Below, piece after piece: positions 49,422 to 57,900 of a stretch of DNA of 64,000 bases. This DNA is from Planococcaceae bacterium Storch 2/2-2 (GTDB lineage Bacteria > Bacillota > Bacilli > Bacillales_A > Planococcaceae). A program made the translations under genes and the position numbers. The notes beneath the pieces were generated by a model, which saw only the letters and a list, made by a program, of their open reading frames with translations, was not told the DNA's origin and searched no databases. How positions within the stretch are numbered: position 1 is the stretch's first letter; every line of letters begins with the position of its first letter. The stretch covers positions 496,001-560,000 of the forward strand of contig WOYE01000009.1 of assembly GCA_009740415.1 (NCBI GenBank), written 5' to 3'.

Positions 49422-50504
49422 ATGAATACAGACTTTTCAACAAAAGAACTATTACAAGCATTCGACAATGTAAAAAAACCACAAACGTTTTTAAATACGA
49501 CGTTTTTCTCGGTAACGGAAAAATTTGTTACTGAAAAAGTAGAAGTGCAATACCGTAAAGGTGGCCGTGCGATGGCGCCAATCGTTTCGCCGTTACTTCC
49601 AGGCAAAGTGTCGCAAATGCCAGGCTATGAAGTATCGGAATATAAACCTGCGACGCTGAAGCCAGCACGACTCATTACGGCAGCGGATTTACAAAAAGCA
49701 TCGTTTGGCGAAAATGTCTATTCGACACGCAGTCCAGAAGAGCGTCATGCGGAAATGCTCGCTAAAAACTGGATCGATATGCAAGACGAGATTCAGCGCC
49801 GCCTTGAATACATGTCTCGTCAAGTATTATTTGACGGAAAGATTGACGTGATCGGTGACGGTGTTACCGATGTAATTGATTTCGGTTTTAAAAACAAAGT
49901 CGCTTTATCGGGTGACGACGTTTGGAGCAACTATGCGAGCGATGGAAACGGCGGATACGTCGTCGATCCAATCGAAGATATTGAAGATTGGCGCATCGAC
50001 GTCCTTCGCGACGGCGGTGGAGTACCAAACGTGCTCATTTTAGCACCGGACGTTGCCAAAGTATTTATGGGGCATCCAGCTGTAAAAGAGAAGTTGGAAT
50101 CTCGCCGAAACGAATACATGGCGGTGAAACCGGAGTTTGTGTCGGGCGGTGTCATGTACCTCGGTCAACTTTCAAGCGGTTTGGAATTGTACACATACAA
50201 CGAATGGGTAGAAGCGGTCGCTGTCGATGAGTTTGGCAACGAAACGAAAGAGCAACAAGCGCTCATTCCGGAAGGGCAAATTTTACTCGCATCGACAAAC
50301 ATGCAAGGGAAAACGGCGTTCGGCGCGGTCTCTCTTTTCAACAGTGATGGAATCGCTGAAACATATGAAGCGGAATGGGTACCGCGCATGATTGCCAACA
50401 TTGAGACTGGCTCATCGATGAAGCAAGAGTTAATTTCGAACCCGTTGATCGTACCCGATAACATTAACGGGTGGTTGACGGCGAAAGTGATTGATGGCCA
50501 ATGA
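49422..50504 (+). CDS. Major capsid protein, lambda gpE family
   Basis: A 360-residue capsid protein of the gpE type (HK97 fold): ELLQAFDNVKKPQTFLNTTF at the start, KPARLITAADLQK, LEYMSRQVLFDGKIDVIG, later GIAETYEAEWVPRMI and SNPLIVPDNINGWLTAKVID, all usual in this family. AGGAGG precedes the ATG. Its stop overlaps the next gene by 4 bases. Confidence 0.95.
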   Translation: MNTDFSTKELLQAFDNVKKPQTFLNTTFFSVTEKFVTEKVEVQYRKGGRAMAPIVSPLLPGKVSQMPGYEVSEYKPATLKPARLITAADLQKASFGENVYSTRSPEERHAEMLAKNWIDMQDEIQRRLEYMSRQVLFDGKIDVIGDGVTDVIDFGFKNKVALSGDDVWSNYASDGNGGYVVDPIEDIEDWRIDVLRDGGGVPNVLILAPDVAKVFMGHPAVKEKLESRRNEYMAVKPEFVSGGVMYLGQLSSGLELYTYNEWVEAVAVDEFGNETKEQQALIPEGQILLASTNMQGKTAFGAVSLFNSDGIAETYEAEWVPRMIANIETGSSMKQELISNPLIVPDNINGWLTAKVIDGQ

Positions 50505-50845
50505 TCCATATCAAAGGGTGGAACATTCGTCATGACGGCAAAGTGTATAAAATCGGCCGTCGTTACGAGTTAGATGCTGCACTCGAAGAAGAGTTTGTTC
50601 AAAAGGGTTGGGCGACTTATGTAGAGTATGTGGCGCGTGACCAAGATAAAGAAGTAGAAGTCGTTCCCGAAGTTTTAGGAGCGATTGACGATGACGTTCG
50701 TCAAGATTTGGACGGGTATACGTTAGACGAGTTGCGCAGTATGTCAGAAGAATTGAACGTGGCCATCACGAAAGGCGCGAAAAAGTCGATTGTGATCGAT
50801 GAGATTATCGCGTCTGGACGAGCGGATGAATATTTTGATGAGTGA
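50501..50845 (+). CDS. Phage head protein with C-terminal HeH/LEM-like domain
   Basis: A 114-residue protein. The first 45 residues are a small beta domain (IRHDGKVYKIGRRYEL), and the last 40 a helix-extension-helix (LDGYTLDELRSMSEELNVAI then TKGAKKSIVIDEIIA), typical of DNA- or head-associated HeH/Rho-N-like domains. Its place after the major capsid gene is that of lambda FI, a packaging accessory. Coupled by ATGA to the capsid gene. Confidence 0.7.
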   Translation: MIHIKGWNIRHDGKVYKIGRRYELDAALEEEFVQKGWATYVEYVARDQDKEVEVVPEVLGAIDDDVRQDLDGYTLDELRSMSEELNVAITKGAKKSIVIDEIIASGRADEYFDE

Positions 50846-51170
50846 TTACACGTTTAAAGATGCGCAACGTGGCGACTTTTCAACGTTTTTAAATCTTGAC
50901 GAATTTGCAGAAAAAGTGAATGTAGATGGGCAAATTATTGACGGTTTACTTGACCGTGATACGTTTCGCGAGCGTCAGACGCAAAGCGTATCGATACATG
51001 CAGATGGGGTGGAATCGTATGAGATTTCGCTTTTTTGCCGTGAAGAAGATTTGCCTTATGTTCCGCGTAAAGGAAGTGAAATGCACGTGAATGATGAGTG
51101 GTACTTTGTTAAAAACTGCATTTCTAACGCCGGCATTTTAGAAATTTCGCTAGGTGTGCATCACTCATGA
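50838..51170 (+). CDS. Head-tail connector, gpFII-like
   Basis: A 110-residue beta-rich protein (FSTFLNLDEFAEKVNVDGQI and EWYFVKNCISNAGILEISLG). Position after the FI-like gene and size suit the FII/'ATP-binding sugar transporter-like' head-completion group. Starts within the preceding gene; an alternative ATG at 50826 is in frame. Confidence rests mainly on synteny. Confidence 0.6.
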   Translation: MSDYTFKDAQRGDFSTFLNLDEFAEKVNVDGQIIDGLLDRDTFRERQTQSVSIHADGVESYEISLFCREEDLPYVPRKGSEMHVNDEWYFVKNCISNAGILEISLGVHHS

Positions 51171-51733
51171 TGCATGTCATTACGAGAGGAATGGAAGAAG
51201 CCGAGCGAATGTTGCAAGGCATACCAGGGGCGGTTCCGCGCGCTACATCTCGTGCCATTAACCGAGCGATGACACAGACGCGAACGGAGGCGGTACGTCG
51301 CGTGAGGGCTGAATATCACGGCAAGGCGAGTGACATTCGCGATACGATGCGCATTCAACGAGCTTCACCCGGTTCGCTACACGGCATGCTTGAATCGGTC
51401 GGTTCGCCAATTCGATTGACGCAATTCCGAGTAACGCCACGTCAACCGACGGCTGGGATGAAGAGGAAACGCGCGGTAAATGCAGCCGTTTTGAAACGCG
51501 GTGGCGGTACGATCCGCGGTGCGTTCGTCGCTCGAATGAGTAGCGGTTACGTCGGTGTGTTTAACCGTGGAACGAAAGCGCGTTTGCCGATTTATAACCG
51601 TTACGGTCCGAGTGCTGCGCAAATGTTGTCCAAAGATGTCGTGCAAATCGACGTGGAGGACAAAATGGTCGAAGTATTCACGCGCCGTCTCGACCACGAA
51701 ATAAACAATATTTTAGGAGGCGTTTTAGCATGA
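51167..51733 (+). CDS. Minor tail protein, gpZ-like
   Basis: A 188-residue basic protein with an N-terminal AVPRATSRAINRAMTQTRTE helix followed by a central strand region (GAFVARMSSGYVGVFNRGTKAR), the pattern of lambda Z/'prophage minor tail Z' proteins, which join tail to head. Coupled to the preceding gene by ATG/TGA overlap, and to the next by ATGA. Confidence 0.75.
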   Translation: MMHVITRGMEEAERMLQGIPGAVPRATSRAINRAMTQTRTEAVRRVRAEYHGKASDIRDTMRIQRASPGSLHGMLESVGSPIRLTQFRVTPRQPTAGMKRKRAVNAAVLKRGGGTIRGAFVARMSSGYVGVFNRGTKARLPIYNRYGPSAAQMLSKDVVQIDVEDKMVEVFTRRLDHEINNILGGVLA

Positions 51734-52203
51734 TTAGTCCAAAGTGGGCGGTCGACGAGCTTGTAAAGTTTGTCGAGCAGTCCGTGCAACATACGAAAAT
51801 GGACGTCCAACGGGGCGGAGACGAGCGGGTGCCATCTGTGTATGCAGATAGCGCTCCTTTTACTTCTCCGACTGAATCGCACGCGCCGTTAATTGTCGTG
51901 CGATTTATTTCAGACACGCCGTCGCGTATGACGATCAAGTTAATCGCGGGCACATATGCCGACGACAAAAAGAGCGGTTGGGAAGATGCCGTAACGATCT
52001 TAAGAAAGATTCGAGCGGATTTAGGACGAGCGGGCGTCATTGCGTCGCGTCTTCATTTCGTTCAGACGGATGATAGCCCGAAAATCGATCTACCTGAAGA
52101 ACAACCGGTGCCGAATTACATGGCGTCGATGACGTGCGATTTTGAGGTAGCTTCTCAAGTCAAGCGAGAAATTAATTGGGAGGAAATTATGAATGACAAC
52201 TAA
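51730..52203 (+). CDS. Probable tail terminator/completion protein
   Basis: A 157-residue alpha/beta protein. Helix KWAVDELVKFVEQSVQHT, strands APLIVVRFISD and RMTIKLIAGTYADD, helix GWEDAVTILRKIRADL. It lies between the Z-like gene and the sheath gene, where tail terminators are encoded in contractile phages. No sequence motif proves it. Confidence 0.5.
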   Translation: MISPKWAVDELVKFVEQSVQHTKMDVQRGGDERVPSVYADSAPFTSPTESHAPLIVVRFISDTPSRMTIKLIAGTYADDKKSGWEDAVTILRKIRADLGRAGVIASRLHFVQTDDSPKIDLPEEQPVPNYMASMTCDFEVASQVKREINWEEIMNDN

Positions 52204-52492
52204 ACCACTTAAGCAAATGAAAGTGACGGCACCGAAAGTAAAGTCGGTGCCGCGTTATATTTACGTCGGGCCGACGTTTCCTGGCAACATTGTGCAAGAG
52301 TATGCCGTATTTGTGGGAACAAAAAAGCCAGACTTTTTAAAAGAGCAATTTGAAAAATATCCATTGTTGGAACATTTGATCATTAACGTAACAGACTTTC
52401 CGGCAGCTTTAAAAGAACTGAAAGAGCAAGGCAGTCGGATGCATACATTACGCGCAAAAATGACAGAGCAATTTCAAAAAGGACGTGAATAA
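52193..52492 (+). CDS. Hypothetical tail-region protein (99 aa)
   Basis: Overlaps the previous gene's end; GGAGGAAAT is 8-10 bases upstream of the ATG. YIYVGPTFPGNIVQEYAVFV is a beta segment, followed by a charged helix. Small proteins at this place, just before the sheath gene, are common in P2- and Mu-like phages of Bacillota; role unknown. Confidence 0.6.
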   Translation: MTTKPLKQMKVTAPKVKSVPRYIYVGPTFPGNIVQEYAVFVGTKKPDFLKEQFEKYPLLEHLIINVTDFPAALKELKEQGSRMHTLRAKMTEQFQKGRE

Positions 52493-52494
52493 AT

Positions 52495-53916
52495 ATGTAT
52501 ATCCATGGTATTAAAAAGCGTGAAGTACCAACGTCGTTAACACCACCGATCGTGAGCACGGCTGGATTGGTGGTCGCTGTAGGAAAAGCGCCAATCCATT
52601 TGGCTAAAAACCCGGCAAAAGTTAATCGTCCAACGCTTTGCTACACCTATGACGAGGCCGTCGAACAATTCGGTTATTCGGACGATTGGGAAAAATATTC
52701 ACTTTGCGAAGTGATGTATAGCCATTTCGTACTTTACAATATGGCGCCACTCGTTCTCGTCAACGTCCTTGATCCGGAGACGACGTCAACGGAAGTCGAA
52801 AATATGCCCGTCGCATTTAAAGGTGATGAAGCATTGATCGATGAGCCGGACATGTTGACAGATACTCTCGTTCTCCTAGCGGGCGAAGAGGAGTTGGAAC
52901 GAGATGTCGACTACATCGGTTCTAGGGATGATGAAGGAAATATTAAAATCACGGCATTGACACCAAAAGCGAAAAAAGATGTGACGGCTTCGTTTGACAA
53001 AGTCACACCGGAAGCGGTGACGAAAGAAGATATCGTAGGCGGTATCGACATGGAAACACTAGAGCCAAAAGGGTTAGAAACGGTGGACTTAGTGTTTCCG
53101 CTCACTCGTCTCGTACCAGGCGTTTTAATTGCGCCAGGCTATTCTCACCATCCAGATGTCGGAGCGGTAATGACGGCAAAAATGAGCAATATTAATAGCC
53201 ACTTTACAGGCATCGCTTTGACGGACGCAGATCCGTCTATTCGCCGTTATACCGATATTCCAAAGTGGAAGGAGGACAACAGTTATACGGCGAAAGAGCA
53301 AATGGTCCTATGGCCGAAAGTGCAACTCGGTGATCGTGTGTTCCACATGTCGACGCACATCGCAGGAGTCATTAACAAAACGGACGCAGCAAACGGTGGG
53401 ATTCCGTACAATTCGCCGTCTAACAAAGAGCTTCAGGCAAACGGTCTAGTGACAGAAGAAGGTCACGAAATTGTGCTTGCTCCGGACCAAGCTTCGTATT
53501 TAAACGGACAAGGTGTAATGACCGGCCTCAACTTCATCGGTGGATGGCGTGCTTGGGGGAACCGCACAGGCGCTTACCCTGGACAGTCAGATCCAAAAGA
53601 TACGTTTTTATCTGTCCGTCGCATGTTCGACTGGGTCGGTAACACGTTGATTTTAACGTTTTGGCAGAAGATTGACGATCCGACGAATCGCCGATTCATC
53701 GACTCGATCGTCGATAGCGCAAACATTTGGATCAACAGTTTAACGCCGGAATACTTACTCGGAGGACGCGTAGAGTTTCGTCGCGAGGACAACCCAACGA
53801 CCGACTTGATGGACGGCAAAGTAAAGTTTCGTGTCTTTATGACACCGCCATCGCCGGCTCGCGAAATTGAATTTATCCAGGAATACGATCCGTCTTACAT
53901 GGACGGCTTGTTCTAA
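52495..53916 (+). CDS. Tail sheath protein
   Basis: A 473-residue contractile sheath subunit. The core fold is indicated by VSTAGLVVAVGKAPIHLAK near the start, RLVPGVLIAPGYSHHPDVGA, and the conserved C-terminal block VRRMFDWVGNTLILTFWQK with EYLLGGRVEFRREDNPTTDL and a final EIEFIQEYDPSY. It contracts on infection to drive the tube through the envelope. The next gene encodes the tube. Confidence 0.94.
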   Translation: MYIHGIKKREVPTSLTPPIVSTAGLVVAVGKAPIHLAKNPAKVNRPTLCYTYDEAVEQFGYSDDWEKYSLCEVMYSHFVLYNMAPLVLVNVLDPETTSTEVENMPVAFKGDEALIDEPDMLTDTLVLLAGEEELERDVDYIGSRDDEGNIKITALTPKAKKDVTASFDKVTPEAVTKEDIVGGIDMETLEPKGLETVDLVFPLTRLVPGVLIAPGYSHHPDVGAVMTAKMSNINSHFTGIALTDADPSIRRYTDIPKWKEDNSYTAKEQMVLWPKVQLGDRVFHMSTHIAGVINKTDAANGGIPYNSPSNKELQANGLVTEEGHEIVLAPDQASYLNGQGVMTGLNFIGGWRAWGNRTGAYPGQSDPKDTFLSVRRMFDWVGNTLILTFWQKIDDPTNRRFIDSIVDSANIWINSLTPEYLLGGRVEFRREDNPTTDLMDGKVKFRVFMTPPSPAREIEFIQEYDPSYMDGLF

Positions 53917-53937
53917 AAATTAAAGGAGTGATAACTT

Positions 53938-54462
53938 ATGACAGCAGCAGTAGTAGAAACTCTCGTCGCTTATCGGATGTTTGACGAAGAGGGCGAATTG
54001 CAAGGCATTGCCGATATCGATTTGCCTGATCTATCGTATTTGACGCGCGAGTTAAAAGGAGCAGGTGTTGCAGGTGTCGTTGATGTGCCTATCTTCGGCC
54101 ACTTCGAATCGCTCACAGCAACAATCAATTGGCGCACGATGATTGCCGACAGCATGAAACTTATGCGACCAGGACGTCGATTGTTTGAGTGTCGTTCGGC
54201 ATCTCAAATTCAAGACGCGGGAACAGGCGGATATACAATTTCCGCAGAAAAAATTATCATGGGCGGCCTCGTCAAAAAAGGCGAAATGGGAAAACGAGAA
54301 GTTGGCGAAGGTAGCGAGTCGAGTAACGAATTTGAAATTACTTATCTCAAAATCGTCCAGGATGGAAAAACGATTACAGAAATCGACAAGCTCAACTACA
54401 TTTGTACGATTGACGGATTGGATTACATGGATAAAGTACGTACCGCTTTAGGATACAACTAA
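53938..54462 (+). CDS. Major tail tube protein
   Basis: A 174-residue tube protein of the P2 FII family: VETLVAYRMFDEEGELQGIA near the start, SYLTRELKGAGVAGVVDVPI and the C-terminal FEITYLKIVQDGKTITEIDK. It stacks as hexamers inside the sheath. AGGAGTGA precedes the ATG; an attenuator-like hairpin follows. Confidence 0.93.
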   Translation: MTAAVVETLVAYRMFDEEGELQGIADIDLPDLSYLTRELKGAGVAGVVDVPIFGHFESLTATINWRTMIADSMKLMRPGRRLFECRSASQIQDAGTGGYTISAEKIIMGGLVKKGEMGKREVGEGSESSNEFEITYLKIVQDGKTITEIDKLNYICTIDGLDYMDKVRTALGYN

Positions 54463-54463
54463 A

Positions 54464-54486
54464 AAAGAGCGCCTCGTGCGCTCTTT
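54464..54486 (+). terminator. Attenuator-type hairpin after the tube gene
   Basis: Perfect 9-bp stem AAAGAGCGC / GCGCTCTTT with a 5-base loop, then CATTTTTTT. It probably lowers expression of the chaperone and later genes relative to sheath and tube. Confidence 0.8.
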
Positions 54487-54509
54487 CATTTTTTTGAGGA
54501 GGAATTGAA

Positions 54510-54830
54510 ATGAAAATTAAATTAAATGAATCAGTTAAAAATAAAAAAGGTGAAGATGTACAAGAGTTACACATTGACTTAGAGCGTCTGACAGGTCAAG
54601 ACATCATCATCGCAGAGCGTGAGTATCGTTTAATGGCACCTAATGGTGGTGTCATGCTTCCGGACATGTACTCCAAGCAATACCAAGCGATGATCGCTGC
54701 ACGCGCAGCGGGCGTTTCTACAGAAGTGATTGAAAACTTACCAATGCGTGACTTTTCCGCGGTCGTTATGTACGTTCAAAATTTTTTAATGTATACGGAC
54801 TCGGACGACGAGGAGACATTCGACAACTAA
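54510..54830 (+). CDS. Tail assembly chaperone gpE
   Basis: A 106-residue protein matching P2-type gpE: beta start (IKLNESVKNKKGEDVQELHI), then LERLTGQDIIIAEREYRLM and MYSKQYQAMIAARAAGVSTE with a final helix FSAVVMYVQNFLMYTD. It lies directly before the tape measure gene. Codons 92-93 form a slippery site from which a longer fusion can be made (next entry). AGGAGG precedes the ATG. Confidence 0.85.
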   Translation: MKIKLNESVKNKKGEDVQELHIDLERLTGQDIIIAEREYRLMAPNGGVMLPDMYSKQYQAMIAARAAGVSTEVIENLPMRDFSAVVMYVQNFLMYTDSDDEETFDN

Positions 54831-54958
54831 AAAAGTTGATTTTTACGATGTCGCGGGCATCGTACACGTCCGTGACGGAGTACCTTGCAATGCCCATTCG
54901 TGAAATTGTGGACTGGGCAGAAGCGATCAATGAAGTGATACAAGAGGAGCGTGATTAG
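54510..54958 (+). CDS. Tail chaperone fusion gpE+E' by -1 frameshift
   Basis: At 54782-54788 the gpE frame contains T TTT TTA, a canonical -1 slippery heptamer. Shifting there gives a continuous frame from 54788 to a TAG at 54956-54958, about 149 residues in total, the new part including SYTSVTEYLAMPIREIVDWA. This corresponds to P2 E+E' and lambda G-GT, in which two chaperone forms bind the tape measure. The downstream frame has no ribosome site of its own and ends 2 bases before the tape measure start. Confidence 0.8.
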
Positions 54959-54960
54959 AC

Positions 54961-57900
54961 GTGGCTCGTAAACGATTTGAGGTTGCTTTTGAGCTGGCGG
55001 GGAAAGTCAACGGCTCGTTCCGAGGAGCTTTTCAAAATGCTGGACAACAAATGTCCAATCTCAACCGAAATGCACGCGAACTGAATCGGGCGATGAAAGA
55101 GTTGGACCGGTCGTATGCAAAGGGCCACGTCAACGTGGATCAGTACACGGCTGCTCAAAAACGATTACAACGCGAGTTAAAGTCCACAGAAAAGGCGCAA
55201 CGCCGGATGGCACGCGCGCAAGAGCTCGACAACAAAGTTCGTAATTTCCGAGGAAAAGTGAAGGATAACATCTTCGACACCGTCGCTCGCGGAGCAATTT
55301 TAGCAGCGCCAATTAAAGATGCGATTCAATTTGAAAGCGCAATGGCGGATGTCAATAAAGTTGTTGATTTTGAAACACCTGCTCAATTCAAAGAAATGAA
55401 ACACGACATTCTCGACTTAACTAAAACGATGCCGATGGCGAAAGAAGAAATTGCAGCACTCGTTGCAGCAGGTGGACAAAGTGGCATTAATCGCGAAGAG
55501 TTATTGCCATTCGCGCAAGACGCCGTCAAGATGGGTGTCGCCTTTGATATTTCAGGGGGCGACGCTGGTCAGTTGATGGCGGAATGGCGAGCGGCTTTTC
55601 AAATGAATCAGACGGAAGTTGTTGATTTAGCCGACAAGATTAACCATTTAGGTAACATTACGGCGGCATCTGCACCAAGAATTTCCGAAGTTGTACAGCG
55701 AATCGGTCCTCTCGGGGAAGTGGGCGGACTCGTCTCCGGTGAAATCGCAGCGCTCGGTGCGACGATGATTGGAATGGGTGTTCAAGAAGAAGTTGCTGCG
55801 ACGGGTATCAAAAACATGATTTTGTCGCTCACTAAAGGCGAATCAGCGACCAAAAGTCAAAAGCAAGCGCTCGAAAAATTAGGTTTCGGCGCAAAAGAAA
55901 TGGCGCAAATGATGCAAGATGATGCAGAGGGCGCTATTGTGAGTGTACTTGAGGCGATTCAAGGACTCGATGAAGTAGATCAAGCGGGTGTTTTGAATAC
56001 TTTATTTGGTTCTGAGTCCATTGGTGCGATTGCCCCACTCTTAACCAACCTTGACGAATCGAAGAAGAACTTTAAAGCGGTTGGGGATGAAGCGGAATAT
56101 GCCGGGTCGATGCAAGGTGAGTACGATGCCAAACTTGGAACGACAGCCGCTCAAATTCAGTTGTTTAAAAACAATATCGGTGTTTTGAGTGAGCAGGTCG
56201 GTAGTATCCTTCTCCCTGCGCTTAACAAAGGACTAGAAGCGATCACGCCATGGATGGAAAAGCTTCAAAATTGGATTGACAAAAACCCAGACCTTGCAAA
56301 AGGCTTAGCTTTAGGTGTCGCAGGTGTGATGGCGCTATCTGTCGGTTTAAGTGGTCTCGGATTGGCGGCCGGTCTCGTTCTGTCGCCATTTATTAAAATA
56401 GTGAAATTGCTCGCGAAGTTGCGATCATTGCCTGCTATTTTGCGTAGCGGTGCAACGGCGGCGAGTGCACTTGGACGAGCGTTGTCTGGTGCGCATACAC
56501 CGTTGCGCGGAGCGAGTTCACCTTTGCCACAAGGTGGCAAAGGCGGAAAAGGAAAGCCTGCGCCAGGCACAGGTGGAGGTACTCGACCAGTTCCCGTTCC
56601 AACAAACGGTGGAAAAGGTGGACAGCCGGCCGGCAAAGGCGGATGTGTCCGTATTTGTAATTTGCCAGGCGATCTTGGTGGCAAAGGCGGAAAAGGTGGC
56701 AAGGGTGGTAAAAGTGGTGGAGGAAAGAGCAACCGAAAAACATCAGGGAAACAAGGATACAAGGCACCTAAAACTCCAATTCCACAACCGAAACCGGCGC
56801 CTACTCCAAAGCCAGCACCTACACCGAAACCTTCGAAAGTGCCGATTAGCGGTATTGCAAAGGGTGCAGGTAAGTTAGGTGCACGTGCCATTCCTGGTCT
56901 TGGCACAGCGCTTTTAGCGGCCGATCTCTTCTCGCTCGGTAAAATGGGCTGGGATAAGATGGGCGGTATGGACGGTATCAAAAAAGGCTTTTCGTCATTC
57001 GGAAAAGGTGACGAAGGAAAAGCGATTTCTGAAACCGTTAAAAAGGACGCAGGCAAGGCTTCGAAGGTAGCTGGCGAAGGCGGAAAGCAAGCGTCATCCA
57101 ATTTCGCAAACGGTATGAGTGCAGACGGCACCCCGCTCACTCATATGGTGACCGATGAGTTTGGAAACGTCATTGAGGTAGCAGGTCCGGCTGGACAAGC
57201 AACGGGCGAGAGTTTCCAAAATGGAATGAAAAGCGGTGGTGGTGGCGACTTCGCGCACTCGATTTTCGAAGGGTTGGAAGACATTCCGCAAGTGGCCGAG
57301 TCTTACGGTAGTGCAACTGGCGCTCGTTTTACAGACGGTATTAAAGAGTCGTTAAATACAGACGTATTGACGACGGACTTATTTCATGAAATTGAAAACA
57401 TTCCGCAAGTGTTAAACGCTTACGGAAGCGCAGCAGGGGCTCAATTTACAGATGGTGTCCAAAGTTCACTCGATTCAACGGTCATGACGACGCAGTTGTA
57501 TCAACAAGTAGAAGGAATTCCTGCAGTCATGGGTGCTTACGGAAGCGCGGCGGGCGCTCAATTTACAGAAGGTGTACAAGGTTCGCTTGATTCCACCGTC
57601 ATGACGACGCAATTGTATCAACAAGTCGAAGGGATCCCTGCGGTTATGGGTTCCTATGGAAGCGCAGCGGGGGCTCAATTTACAGAAAGCTTGCAAGGGT
57701 CTCTTGATTCCACCGTCATGACGACCCAGTTATATCAACAAGTCGAAGGTGTCGCGTCGGTCATGGGCTCGTATGGAAGCGCAGCAGGAGCTCAATTTTC
57801 ACAAGGACTACAAGGGTCACTCGATGCGAGTGCTTTGACGACAGGTTTGTATCACCAGTTAAGTACCCTTCCAGCAGTAGCGGGATCTTACGGAAGCGCA

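Noticed and set aside
54952-54960. Independent start for an E' protein near the end of the chaperone region
   Set aside because: No ribosome site or start fits; the -1 frame is reached from the slippery heptamer instead.
56265-57140. 291-aa minus-strand ORF opposite the tape measure
   Set aside because: Proline/phenylalanine-rich antisense of the Gly-Lys linker; no start signal.
57475-57696. Minus-strand ORF with internal repeats
   Set aside because: The repetition only mirrors the 117-base repeats of the tape measure gene.
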